This document shows positions 16,035 through 25,753 of a DNA stretch of 64,000 nt, one piece after another. Made by a program: the position numbers and the translations under genes. Source of the DNA: Phycisphaeraceae bacterium (GTDB lineage Bacteria > Planctomycetota > Phycisphaerae > Phycisphaerales > UBA1924). The notes beneath the pieces are model-generated. The model searched no databases and was not told the DNA's origin. It was given only the letters and a program-made list of their open reading frames with translations. The stretch spans positions 124,001-188,000 of the forward strand of contig JAHBXE010000001.1 in assembly GCA_019636625.1 (NCBI GenBank). The letters run 5' to 3'. Each line of letters opens with the position of its first letter. Positions within the stretch are counted from its first letter, which is position 1.

Positions 16035-17953
16035 CCTTTCTCACGCCCATCCCGGCGCTGATCGCGGCGGCCATCACCGTCCCCGCGTTGCTGGTGCTCT
16101 ACTTTCTCAAGCTCCGCCGCCGCCCGATCCGCATCAGCTCCACCCTTCTGTGGGATCAGGCCTCGCACGACCTTCAGGTCAACGTCCCGTTCCGAATGGC
16201 CAGGCCCACGTGGCTGTTGCTCCTCCAGCTCCTGATCCTCGCTTGTTTCCTCATCGCCCTCGCCCGCCCGGCCATGGACCTGTCCACCGTTCAGGACTCC
16301 CGCATCATCATCCTCATCGACCGTTCCGCCTCCATGTCCGCGCAGGACGGCCCGGCGGGGCAGACCAGGCTGGAGGCCGCCAAGGCCAGGGCGATCGAAC
16401 GCATCCGCGCGTTGTCAAGCTCCGGGTCCACGTTCGCCGTGATCGCCTTTGCTGCCGAGCCGGTCCTGTTGGCCCCCCCTTCAGACGCCGCGGCCGCCAG
16501 GCAGGCCGTCGCGTCCGTGGCAGCGTCGGACCAGCCCGGCGCCCTTGCCCCCGCGCTTCGCATGGCGGGAACGATCGCGCAGGGCGAAGTGTCGGAAGAT
16601 TCGCCGCGACGCCGCGGGCTGGTGATTCTCCTGAGCGATGGCGGCTTCGCAGAATCAGAGCCCTTCGTGCTCGCCGGCGCGGACTTCCGATTCGAACGCG
16701 TTGGCGGGCAGCGAGAGGGGGAACCGGGCCTGGACAACGTCGGCATCGTCGCGATGTCAGCGCGCCGGGAATGGGATGATCCCGCCGCGGTTCGCTTTTT
16801 CGCCAGACTGCAGAACGCACTCGACCGACCGGTGACGGCGCCGGTGTCCCTGTTGATGGACGGCCGCGAAGCAGCCTCGACCATTGTGACGATCCCCGCC
16901 GCAGGGAGCCAAGGCCCCGGATCCGCCCCGGTCTCATTGTCCACCGTCACCCGGGAAGGCGGCGTGGCCACGATCCGCATCGGCCGTGATGATCTCTTGG
17001 CGACCGACAATCAAGCGTCGGTGGTCCTCTCGCCAGCGACCAAGCCCCGTGTTCTCGTGGTCGTTCCGGATCCATCCGATGGGCCAAGAACCGAGTGGAT
17101 CATCACGAGCATCATCGAGGAGCTCCGACTGCCGATGCGGGTGATGAACGCTTCTGTCTTCGCCCAGGAGACGGGCACGCCCCGCTTTGACGTCGTCATC
17201 TTCGATCGGGTGACGCCGGCGAGGCTCCCGGCGTTGCCGACGCTCTCGTTCGGAGCGGGCTTGCCCGGGCTTACGCTCTCCAAGCCGCCTCAGCCCGGGA
17301 CATACTTCGTTTCATGGCAACGCAACCATCCCGTGCTCCGGCACGCCTCGCTGGACTCTGTCTATGTCTCTCGGCCGCTTCAACTGCCGGAATCTCGACC
17401 GGAGGATGAAATCGCCCGTGGCGCCGACGGCGCCCTGATCATCAGCCCTTCCGCCCCCGGGCCGCGTCGGATCATCGTGAGCTTCGACCTCGCCGACTCC
17501 AACTGGCCGGTGCAACCCGGGTTCGCAATCTTCCTCGCGTCCGCCATCGACTACCTGACGCTTCGCGCGGAGGAACGAGCGGGCGAGGCGTTCACGACGA
17601 CCCAGCCCGTGCAAGTCAACGCGGCTTCCGGCGTCTTTGACGGCCCACGCCGGGTCACGGTTCCCGAGTCCGCCCAGCCGGGCCTCCCCGTGAACCTTGG
17701 TGTGCTCGATCTTGCGGGCGTGTACCGATTGTCCAACGCCGCCGAGGGCGCCACGTCGGCCTTCGCCGTCAACCTCCTCGATCCCGACGAAAGCGCCATC
17801 GCTTTGGCCGAGTCTCTCCAGGTTTCGGGCGAAGCCGTTCCCGCCTCAACTGGCGATGGCGGCCCGCGTGAGGTCTGGCCCTGGTTTGTCGCCGCGGCGG
17901 TGGCGCTGCTCGCGATCGAGTGGCTCCTCAACGCGTGGATGATGCGGGTGTGA
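16031..17953 (+). CDS. BatA-type membrane protein with von Willebrand factor A domain
   Basis: 640 residues. The N-terminus has two membrane segments (about 5-27 and 58-80), with RRRPIRISSTLLWDQA between them as in BatA/BatB-like proteins. A vWA domain follows (~95-250) with the MIDAS motif DRSAS and LVILLSDGG. The centre is beta-rich. The last ~25 residues form a third membrane helix (WPWFVAAAVALLAIEWLL). Such proteins usually sit beside MoxR ATPase and DUF58 genes; here neither is adjacent. It is translationally coupled to rlmE. Function in stress response or membrane complex assembly is only inferred. Confidence 0.88.
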   Translation: MTFLTPIPALIAAAITVPALLVLYFLKLRRRPIRISSTLLWDQASHDLQVNVPFRMARPTWLLLLQLLILACFLIALARPAMDLSTVQDSRIIILIDRSASMSAQDGPAGQTRLEAAKARAIERIRALSSSGSTFAVIAFAAEPVLLAPPSDAAAARQAVASVAASDQPGALAPALRMAGTIAQGEVSEDSPRRRGLVILLSDGGFAESEPFVLAGADFRFERVGGQREGEPGLDNVGIVAMSARREWDDPAAVRFFARLQNALDRPVTAPVSLLMDGREAASTIVTIPAAGSQGPGSAPVSLSTVTREGGVATIRIGRDDLLATDNQASVVLSPATKPRVLVVVPDPSDGPRTEWIITSIIEELRLPMRVMNASVFAQETGTPRFDVVIFDRVTPARLPALPTLSFGAGLPGLTLSKPPQPGTYFVSWQRNHPVLRHASLDSVYVSRPLQLPESRPEDEIARGADGALIISPSAPGPRRIIVSFDLADSNWPVQPGFAIFLASAIDYLTLRAEERAGEAFTTTQPVQVNAASGVFDGPRRVTVPESAQPGLPVNLGVLDLAGVYRLSNAAEGATSAFAVNLLDPDESAIALAESLQVSGEAVPASTGDGGPREVWPWFVAAAVALLAIEWLLNAWMMRV

Positions 17954-18106
17954 GTCAGCCCGCCGGAAGACGGCAAGGTCCGCCCGTCTCGAATGACACC
18001 CAAGCCCGACGCGAAGACGACGGACACCAGAGTGCAGTTCTGTTCGCGGTGGCGCACGGGTCAACCCCGCCGACAGGATGCGTGCGCGAGCTTCAGGCGA
18101 CCGGTC

Positions 18107-19273
18107 TTACCGCTGATCCATCGGCACGTACGGCGCCTCGTGCGGCCCGATGTAGTTGGCCTTGGGCCGGAAGAGCCGGTTGTCCGCGAGCTGCTCGATG
18201 CAGTGCCCCGCCCACCCGCTGATCCGCGACATCGCGAACATGGGTGTAAACAGGTCGAGCTTGAGCCCGATCGAGTGGTACGTAGTAGCCGAATAGAAGT
18301 CCACGTTCGGGTAGATGCCCTTGGCCCCGACCTCCCGGGCCATGATCTCCTCGATCTTCGACGACATTTCGTAGAGCTTCAGGTTGCCGGTGTCCGCGGC
18401 GATCTGCTTGCTGAAGGTCTTGAGGAACGTCGCCCGCGGGTCGATCGTCTTGTACACCCGGTGCCCGAAGCCCATGATCCGCGCCCCCTCGTGGCGCCGG
18501 GCAAGCTTGTCCATGATGTAGGGCTCGATCACCGCGGACGTGTCCTTGCCCTGCTGCTTCGCGAACGCCTCGATCTCGTTGAGCATCTCCATCACTTCCT
18601 CGTTCGCCCCGCCGTGCAGCGGCCCGCGCAGCGAGCCGATCGCGCCGGTCAGCGCCGAGTACATGTCCGACAGCGTCGAGATGATCACCCGCGCCGTGAA
18701 CGTGGAGTTGTTCAGGCCGTGGTCCGCGTGCAGGATCATGCAGATGTCAAACGCCCGCACCATCGCCGGTGTCGGCTCCTTCCCGTTGAGCATGTACAGG
18801 AAGTTCGCGGCAAACGAAAGATCGCTCCGCGGCTCGACCAGCGGCAGCCCCCGCCGGTGCCGATCAAACCACGCCACGATCGTCGGCGTCTGCGCGAGAA
18901 TGTTCAGCGCCTTCTCCCGGGCGGTCGGGACATCCGTCGCGTTGGGGTTCGGGTCGTACAGCGACAGGCTCGACACCGCCGTCCGCAGCACGTGCATCGG
19001 CTGGGCGTCCTTGGGCATGTCGAGGATTCGCTTCCGGAAGTCGCCCGGCAACGCATACCGCGACCGGATCTGCGCCGAGAAATCAACCAGCTCCGCCTTC
19101 TTCGGCAACCGGCAGTTCCACAGCAGGAACACCGTTTCCTCGAACGTCGAGTTCCGTGCCAGGGCGTCGATCGGGATACCAACGTACTCCAGTATCCCCT
19201 TCTCGCCGTCGATGAACGACATCCGCGTTTCCGCGGCGACAACTCCCTCTAGGCCCTTGGCAAACGTACTCAT
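18107..19273 (-). CDS. gltA: Citrate synthase
   Basis: 388 residues. Condenses oxaloacetate and acetyl-CoA to citrate. Catalytic regions are present: the first His in LHADHGLNNSTF, the second in GFGHRVYK, and the Asp in YPNVDFYS. Other family motifs are RGPLHGGANEEV and GWAGHCIEQ. The ATG at 19273 begins at the known N-terminal domain (GLEGVVAAETRMSFIDG); the longer upstream frame adds 60 unconserved residues. The short form fits the citrate/2-methylcitrate synthase type. A TATAGT box about 98 nt upstream suggests a leader of ~90 nt. Confidence 0.96.
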   Translation of the reverse strand: MSTFAKGLEGVVAAETRMSFIDGEKGILEYVGIPIDALARNSTFEETVFLLWNCRLPKKAELVDFSAQIRSRYALPGDFRKRILDMPKDAQPMHVLRTAVSSLSLYDPNPNATDVPTAREKALNILAQTPTIVAWFDRHRRGLPLVEPRSDLSFAANFLYMLNGKEPTPAMVRAFDICMILHADHGLNNSTFTARVIISTLSDMYSALTGAIGSLRGPLHGGANEEVMEMLNEIEAFAKQQGKDTSAVIEPYIMDKLARRHEGARIMGFGHRVYKTIDPRATFLKTFSKQIAADTGNLKLYEMSSKIEEIMAREVGAKGIYPNVDFYSATTYHSIGLKLDLFTPMFAMSRISGWAGHCIEQLADNRLFRPKANYIGPHEAPYVPMDQR

Positions 19274-19370
19274 CGGTGTCGGTGCTCCGAGCTGGTTGGT
19301 TCCAGGCGATTCCGTGAAGGCAGGTCCGGACGGCGGGTCCGCAAGGATGCGCCGGCCGCGAAGGGTCGAA

Positions 19371-19376
19371 ACTATA
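19371..19376 (-). promoter_or_regulatory. -10-like box TATAGT for gltA
   Basis: TATAGT on the minus strand in the 149-nt region between gltA and the divergent rhomboid gene. It would give an ~90-nt gltA leader. The site is nearly symmetric, so it could also act rightward. Confidence 0.4.
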
Positions 19377-19422
19377 GAGATCCAGCCGTTGGCCAGCAAC
19401 GTTTCTCCACCAACTTCGTACC

Positions 19423-20559
19423 ATGGCGTGCGTGCTGATACCGCTGAGCACAAACCGCCCGCTCCGCCGACCCACGATCGTCACGATCGCCCTGATCGTG
19501 GCCAATATCGCCGTCTACGGCACCGGCCGGGTGCTTGCCGAAGCCGACCCCGATGCCGCCAAGTCCCTCACCGAGCTCATGGCACTCAAGCCCTACGCCT
19601 TTCGGTGGTGGGGCCTCATTTCCTACGCCTTCGTCCACGCCGGCCTCTGGCACGTGCTGGGCAACATGATCTTTCTCTGGGTATTTGGCCCTAATGTCGA
19701 AGACCGCTTCGGCCGGATCGGGTTCCTCGTCTTCTATCTTCTCGGCGGGGCCGCGGCGGGCGGGTTCCACGTCGCCTTTGAACACGCCTGGGTCATCGGG
19801 GCCTCCGGCGCCGTCGCCGCCGTGACGGGGGCTTACCTCGTCCTATTCCCGAGAACAACGATCCGGACCCTCTTCATCGTCTTCATCGGCGTCTTCGACA
19901 TCCCCGCCTGGTGGTTTATCGGCGGGCGCATCGCCTGGGATCTCTTCGCCACCGGATCAGGGCTCTCCGGGAACGTGGCCACGGGCGCCCACCTCGCGGG
20001 GTACACCTTTGGCGCCGCGGTCTCGTTGATCCTGCTCTGGACAAAGCTCCTCCCCCGAGAGATGTACGACCTGTTCTCGATCTCCCGCCAGGCCGCCCGC
20101 CGGCGCCAGTTCAAAGAGGTCCAGTTTCAGCAGCAACGACCCGCCGCCAAGCCCGGCCTCGACGAGGCCAAGGCCGAAGAACTCGCCCGGCTCCGGGCCG
20201 ATGTGCTCGATCGCCTGGCATCTGGGGATGCACCCGCCCTCGCCGCGGCCTACCGCAGGCTCCTCGACGCGTTCGGCGAGGAGTCCTCGATTCTGAGTCG
20301 GAAGGCCCAGTACGACGCCGCCAACATGCTGCTCCGAAGCGGCGAACACCAGACCGCCGCCACGGCCTATCGCTTGTTCCTCAAGGGCTACCCCAATGAC
20401 AGCGAGGTGCCCCAGGTCCGCCTGATGATGGGCCTCATCAACGCCCGGTACCTCAACGACCCCGTCCAGGCCAAGCGAGATGTAACCGATGCGCTCCCGG
20501 GACTGAAGAGCGAGCCGGAACAGGAGCTCGCCAAGGAGTTGCTCAGCGAGCTGGGATAA
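19423..20559 (+). CDS. Rhomboid-family intramembrane serine protease with soluble C-terminal domain
   Basis: 378 residues. Six or so membrane helices occupy residues 15-215. The catalytic dyad is Ser128 (GASGA) and His190 (GAHLAGYTFG). Asn81 in HVLGNM, the oxyanion residue, follows the WHVLGN pattern. After the last helix comes a soluble, charged tail (~215-378) with TPR-like helices (LLRSGEHQTAATAYRLFLKGYP). Substrates are unknown. The 3' end overlaps the convergent DUF2238 gene by 17 nt. Confidence 0.93.
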   Translation: MACVLIPLSTNRPLRRPTIVTIALIVANIAVYGTGRVLAEADPDAAKSLTELMALKPYAFRWWGLISYAFVHAGLWHVLGNMIFLWVFGPNVEDRFGRIGFLVFYLLGGAAAGGFHVAFEHAWVIGASGAVAAVTGAYLVLFPRTTIRTLFIVFIGVFDIPAWWFIGGRIAWDLFATGSGLSGNVATGAHLAGYTFGAAVSLILLWTKLLPREMYDLFSISRQAARRRQFKEVQFQQQRPAAKPGLDEAKAEELARLRADVLDRLASGDAPALAAAYRRLLDAFGEESSILSRKAQYDAANMLLRSGEHQTAATAYRLFLKGYPNDSEVPQVRLMMGLINARYLNDPVQAKRDVTDALPGLKSEPEQELAKELLSELG

Positions 20560-21202
20560 TCCGCTGCCTCTGCCCGCGAACGAACACGACTCCCGCGGCG
20601 AGCGCTGCACCAATCATGTTGCAGACCAGGTCCCAGCCCGTGTTGACGTAGTCGCCGACATTGGTCTCCATGAACCGTGTCGCGACGAACTCGATCACCT
20701 CGTTGAGCGCACCCAGGCCCATGCCCGCCAGAAAGCACGCCACCGCGAGCCCGGGCGTAATTCGAAACGCGGAGATCGGCTGCCCCGCATGGCCTGTTAC
20801 GGCCGCGCGAATGGCCTCGAACGACGCGAGCGTCGCCGTGAAGAAGCCGTACGCATGCACGATCTGGTCGTACTTGGGCATCCACGCCACGGGTCGGAAG
20901 TTGTACAGCACCGTGACCGCGTTCTTCCCCGGCGGGGGAACCCAATCCACCGCCCACCGCGCCGGGACCGGCACGTTTCCGCCCGCCATGTGCAGCAGCC
21001 CCCACACGGCCAGCAGCCACAGCACGAGCGGCGAGAACCCGACCCGGCGATGGACCACCAGCGTCCCCGCGATCAGCACCACCATCACCAGCGCGTAGAA
21101 GACAAACTCGCTGTTCCCGCGCAACAGCGCGTAGCCGGTGAAGCCCACCATGTAGAGGACGACGAAGACACCCAGGCACAGAATCCTGCCCGAAATCGCC
21201 AT
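20543..21202 (-). CDS. DUF2238 (YjdF-like) integral membrane protein
   Basis: 219 residues with about six hydrophobic helices. The motifs MPKYDQIVHAYGFF and LGALNEVIEFVATRFM followed by GDYVNTGWDLVCNMIGA are characteristic of DUF2238. The conserved acidic and His residues lie in membrane segments, but no function is established. A GATAGT sequence ends 6 nt before the ATG, which resembles the leaderless pattern elsewhere, with G in the first position. Confidence 0.88.
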   Translation of the reverse strand: MAISGRILCLGVFVVLYMVGFTGYALLRGNSEFVFYALVMVVLIAGTLVVHRRVGFSPLVLWLLAVWGLLHMAGGNVPVPARWAVDWVPPPGKNAVTVLYNFRPVAWMPKYDQIVHAYGFFTATLASFEAIRAAVTGHAGQPISAFRITPGLAVACFLAGMGLGALNEVIEFVATRFMETNVGDYVNTGWDLVCNMIGAALAAGVVFVRGQRQRIIPAR

Positions 21203-21235
21203 GGTCTCACTATCGGGCCGACCAGGCCCCGGCCG

Positions 21236-22045
<810 letters not shown>

Positions 22046-22140
22046 GCCGGATTCCCTCCAGAGCGCATCCACGACAGCACATGTCGCTTCCGCTTGAAGA
22101 GCCTGCACAGCCTATCACGATTGGAAACGGAATCCAACCC

Positions 22141-22572
22141 TTACCGGGCGACCGGTTCCGCCGGCGGAACCGGCGACTTCGGCACCGCTTCAGCATTCTC
22201 CCGCAGCGAGACATCCAGCCGCCGCTGGTTCGGCCCCGGAACCGGCATCGAGTTGTCCAGTTCCCCGTACCGGGTCCCTGCCGGCATCAGCTTCCACCGC
22301 ATCAGCGCCGGACGTGCCGCGTTCTTCGCGTTGTAATCGTCGTAGAACCGCACCACGAGCTGCTGCCCCACGGGGACTTCCACGTGCAGCAGCTTCTCCC
22401 CGGTCGTCCAATCCACCACCGTGACATTCTGCGGGAAGTTCGGCGTGCTCTCGTACGTGTACAGGTCACGCGACGCCATCGAGCCGCCCGGCGAGTACCC
22501 GGGGTACCAGCACCCCGCGGAAACCACCATCGCGGCGACCATCAGACTGGCAATCGTGCGGCGTGTCGGCAT
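22141..22572 (-). CDS. Putative lipoprotein of unknown function
   Basis: 143 residues. The lipobox-like VVSAGC at residues ~16-21 follows an N-terminal hydrophobic stretch, so an envelope lipoprotein is likely. The body is beta-rich (VTVVDWTTGEKLLHVEVPVGQQLVVRFYDD) and ends in a Pro-rich tail. No family is recognised. GGAG lies 8 nt before the ATG. It is upstream of the prepilin-like gene on the same strand (95-nt gap) and could be co-transcribed with it. Confidence 0.8.
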   Translation of the reverse strand: MPTRRTIASLMVAAMVVSAGCWYPGYSPGGSMASRDLYTYESTPNFPQNVTVVDWTTGEKLLHVEVPVGQQLVVRFYDDYNAKNAARPALMRWKLMPAGTRYGELDNSMPVPGPNQRRLDVSLRENAEAVPKSPVPPAEPVAR

Positions 22573-22693
22573 GAAGACGCTCCAACCAATGTGTTAGGGC
22601 TTTATTCGCCCGCTGCTCTGCCCGGCCCGGTCGCCGCGGCAGTAAAGTGTATCGTCCGATAGGGCGATCATTCCCGACCATTTGGAGTCCCCA

Positions 22694-23203
22694 ATGTCCA
22701 ATCAGGTCCCGAACATTCGTATCGGGCATGGCTACGACCTCCATCGGCTTGCCCCCCTCAGCGGCGCAGGAGAGCGGGGCCGGCCCATGGTCCTCGGGGG
22801 AATTCGTTTCGTCAGCGAAGTGGGGCCCGTCGGCCATTCCGACGGCGATGCGCTGCTGCATGCCGTGACCGATGCGATCCTCGGGGCCCTCGCGCTTCCC
22901 GACATCGGCCAGCTCTTCCCTGACACCGACCCCAAGTGGGCCGGCGCCAACTCCGAGACGTTCCTCGCCGAGGCCCTCAAGCTCGCCGCCGGGTGGAAAA
23001 TCGTCAATCTCGACGCCACCGTCATCCTCGAAAAACCCAAGATCGGCGCCAAGAAGGAAGAAGTCCGCAAGAACCTGGCCCGCATCCTGGGCGTCGATCA
23101 GGGCCAGGTGAATATCAAGGGAAAGACGCACGAACGTGTGGACGCCGTCGGCGAGGGACGGGCGATCGAGGTCCACGCCGTGATCCTGCTGTCCCGCGTC
23201 TGA
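22694..23203 (+). CDS. ispF: 2-C-methyl-D-erythritol 2,4-cyclodiphosphate synthase
   Basis: 169 residues. Cyclises CDP-ME 2-phosphate to MEcPP in the non-mevalonate isoprenoid pathway. The metal ligands are in GHGYDLHRL (D-x-H) and GHSDGDALLHAVTDA, with LFPDTDPKWAGANS following. The tail contains KGKTHERVDAVGEG, close to the usual TTEGLGFTGR-type end. GGAG at 6 nt supports the ATG at 22694. The gene is single, with no ispD fusion. Confidence 0.97.
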   Translation: MSNQVPNIRIGHGYDLHRLAPLSGAGERGRPMVLGGIRFVSEVGPVGHSDGDALLHAVTDAILGALALPDIGQLFPDTDPKWAGANSETFLAEALKLAAGWKIVNLDATVILEKPKIGAKKEEVRKNLARILGVDQGQVNIKGKTHERVDAVGEGRAIEVHAVILLSRV

Positions 23204-23206
23204 CGA

Positions 23207-24013
23207 TCAATCCCGCGGCTTGCGGTGCGCGTACCGGTTCAAGCAGAAGTCCGTGAACCGCGCCGAGAGATTGGTCACCGAGAACACCGTCTTGCCCACC
23301 CACGTGGTCCACACCTCCGGCCGCGGCCGGCGCAGGCACCGCACGATCGCGTCCGCCACCCGCTCCGGCGGCTGCACGGCCCAGCGAGGCGGCGAGTTCT
23401 GCTCGACGCTCGTCCCCGTCCGCGCCGCCTTGGACTCAAAGAACTCCGTCGCGGTTCCTACCGGGTGAACGCTCGAAACCTTCACGCCCCGGGACCGCAT
23501 TTCGATCCGCATCGCCCGCGCGACGTGCTCCTGCGCCGCCTTGGTCGCGCTGTACGCGCCGTGGTAGGGCATGGCCAGCTTGGAGAGGCAGCTCGAACAG
23601 ATCAGGATGTGCCCCCTCGACGCCAGCACGTGCGGCAGCGCCGGTCGCAGCGTGTTGAGCGTGCCGAAGTAGTTCACCTCAAAGATCCCGCGCATGTCCG
23701 CGTCCGACATCTTCTCGATGCGGGCCTCATGCCCGATCCCCGCGTTGGCGAAGATGCTGTAGAGCGAACCGAACTCGGCGACCGCTCGCTCCACGAGCAG
23801 GTCGCAGTCCGCCTGGTGCACGACATCCGCCTTCACCGCGATCGCCCTGCCCCCCGCATCGCGGATCTGCTTGACCAGGTCGGCGAGCCGATCCTCCCGC
23901 CTCGCCGCGACGGCGACAGGCATCCCCGCTTTCGCGCAGGCAAGCGCCGTCGCTCTGCCGATACCCGAAGATGCCCCCGTGATCGCGATTGGTTTCCCGG
24001 AGAGGTCGATCAT
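23207..24013 (-). CDS. Short-chain dehydrogenase/reductase
   Basis: 268 residues of classical SDR architecture: TGASSGIGRA cofactor loop at the N-terminus, NAG in FANAGIG, catalytic Ser-Tyr-Lys in ICSSCLSKLAMPYHGAYSATKAA, and a C-terminal extension rich in basic residues. NAD(P)H-dependent oxidoreductase on an unknown alcohol or ketone. It follows murJ by 18 nt on the same strand, yet that gap contains a TACGAT box ending 6 nt before the ATG, so it may be transcribed both with murJ and alone. It converges with ispF with a 3-nt gap. Confidence 0.93.
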   Translation of the reverse strand: MIDLSGKPIAITGASSGIGRATALACAKAGMPVAVAARREDRLADLVKQIRDAGGRAIAVKADVVHQADCDLLVERAVAEFGSLYSIFANAGIGHEARIEKMSDADMRGIFEVNYFGTLNTLRPALPHVLASRGHILICSSCLSKLAMPYHGAYSATKAAQEHVARAMRIEMRSRGVKVSSVHPVGTATEFFESKAARTGTSVEQNSPPRWAVQPPERVADAIVRCLRRPRPEVWTTWVGKTVFSVTNLSARFTDFCLNRYAHRKPRD

Positions 24014-24019
24014 GGGCCC

Positions 24020-24025
24020 ATCGTA
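24020..24025 (-). promoter_or_regulatory. -10-like box TACGAT for the SDR gene (leaderless)
   Basis: TACGAT on the minus strand lies inside the 18-nt gap after murJ and ends 6 nt before the ATG at 24013. Confidence 0.4.
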
Positions 24026-24031
24026 CCGGGT

Positions 24032-25753
24032 TCAGGTCGGCCGTCGCCTCGACAGCAGCCATCCCAGCTCGTGGCAACCCAAGAGCCTCGCCGAAACCAC
24101 GAACGCCACGGCGCCCACACCGGACTTCACCAGCAGCGAGGCCAGGCTTCCAGTCCATCCCGGCGGCCACGGCATGAATCGCCCGACGGCCCACACGACT
24201 CCTCCCATCACGCCCGCGGCCACGGCGATTCGTGCCATTGCCAGTCGCGTCGAGGCGTCCAGGATCGGTTCCGGCAGCACCCGCCGGACGAGCACGAACA
24301 GCGCCGCACACTGCACCGCCGCGCAAATCGCCGTCGACCAGCCAAGCCCGGCCTCTTTCAGCTCCCAGATCAGGGCCAGGTTGAGAGCGACGTTCAGCGC
24401 GACCATCGCCAGCGACACCCGCATCGGTGTCTTCGTATCGCCGAGCGAATAGAACACCCGCGTCAGCACGTGGTTGAGCGAGTACGCCCACACGGCGAGC
24501 GCAAACCCGCCGAGCACCGCCGCGCACCGCTCCACACCCGTCGCCGAGAATCCCGTTGATCCTCCCGAGTAGGGCACGGCGATCGCCTCGTGCCGGACCA
24601 GAAACAGCCCGACACTCGCGGGCAGACCGATGAACAGGCTCAGGCGGATCCCCCGACGCAGCGTCTGCACAAAGTGGGCCGGCTCCGCCCGGTGCCGCGC
24701 CAGCAAGGGGAAAATCGCCACGGCCACGGCGATGCCGAAGACACCAAGGGGGAACTGGTACAACCGCGCAGCGCCCGCGATCAGCACGTTCGACCGCTCA
24801 TCCAGCGGGTACACGAACCCAAGCAGCGTCGGGCCGACCCAGATCGGCCACATCGCCAGCAACGTGTCGATGAACGTGTTGATCTGCAGCGAGCCCAGGC
24901 CAACCGCCGCGGGAACGAACCGCCGGAAGGTCCTCCGGCCCGCCTCCCGCGCCCCTTCGTACGCCCGGGTCCACTTGACGCGCGGCGAGAGCAGCCTCGC
25001 AAACCACGCGCACTGCGTCACCCCGCTGGCCACCACCACGCCGCCGAGTATGTACGCCGTCGTCGCGCTCCCCAGTTGCCCCGTCAGCAGAAAGTACAGC
25101 CCCATCGCCACGACCATCGTGTTCATCATCAGCGGCCCGGCCGACGCCGCCCCGAACCTCCCGTGCACCTGCAGCATCCCGCCCATGATCGCCGCCACAC
25201 AGACAAGGGGCATGTACGGCAGCATCGTCATGATCAGGCCGAGCGAGAGATTCCGATCCGGATCGGGCGGCAGCGCCACCAGCGCCACCAGCAGGCCCGC
25301 CTCGATCACCAGCGTCAACGCCGTCGTGACCAGCAGCAGCGCCGCGACAACCAGCGAAGCGAACTGATCCGCCAGATGGGGATCGTCCTTCTGGAGCGTC
25401 GTGTACTCCGGGATGAACGCGGCGGAGAGCGCCCCCTCGCCAAAGAGCCGGCGAAACAGGTTGGGAACCTGGAACCCCGCCGCGAAAGCCGAGCCGATCG
25501 CGGTATCGCCGAAAATCCGCGCCGTCAGCACTTCGCGGGCCAGCCCGCCCAGCCGGGAGAGCAGCGTGGCGCCGGATGTTGCCCGAACGGCGGAGGACAG
25601 CCCGCGATCGTGCGGCGCCGCCGCGGAAGTCGAGGTGTGGGCAGCGGTCGGAGAGACCGGCGAGGACTGGGTTTCGGGTGGGGGCGTCAACGGCAGGCTC
25701 GCGGCGGCTGGGAGAGCATCGGATTCTTGGCCCCGCCGGCGTGAGTCCGTCAA
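24032..25753 (-). CDS. murJ: Lipid II flippase MurJ / MviN-type transporter
   Basis: 573 residues with about 14 membrane helices, MOP-exporter superfamily. After a ~55-residue Ser/Ala/Thr-rich N-terminal tail the family signature begins: SGATLLSRLGGLAREVLTARIFG, then AFAAGFQVPNLFRRLFGEGALSAAFIPEY. It flips lipid-linked peptidoglycan precursor or, in this setting next to exopolysaccharide genes, possibly another lipid-linked glycan. The start appears to be a TTG overlapping the TGA of the antiporter gene (TTGA), implying translational coupling. The unusual tail means an internal start cannot be excluded. Confidence 0.93.
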   Translation of the reverse strand: MTDSRRRGQESDALPAAASLPLTPPPETQSSPVSPTAAHTSTSAAAPHDRGLSSAVRATSGATLLSRLGGLAREVLTARIFGDTAIGSAFAAGFQVPNLFRRLFGEGALSAAFIPEYTTLQKDDPHLADQFASLVVAALLLVTTALTLVIEAGLLVALVALPPDPDRNLSLGLIMTMLPYMPLVCVAAIMGGMLQVHGRFGAASAGPLMMNTMVVAMGLYFLLTGQLGSATTAYILGGVVVASGVTQCAWFARLLSPRVKWTRAYEGAREAGRRTFRRFVPAAVGLGSLQINTFIDTLLAMWPIWVGPTLLGFVYPLDERSNVLIAGAARLYQFPLGVFGIAVAVAIFPLLARHRAEPAHFVQTLRRGIRLSLFIGLPASVGLFLVRHEAIAVPYSGGSTGFSATGVERCAAVLGGFALAVWAYSLNHVLTRVFYSLGDTKTPMRVSLAMVALNVALNLALIWELKEAGLGWSTAICAAVQCAALFVLVRRVLPEPILDASTRLAMARIAVAAGVMGGVVWAVGRFMPWPPGWTGSLASLLVKSGVGAVAFVVSARLLGCHELGWLLSRRRPT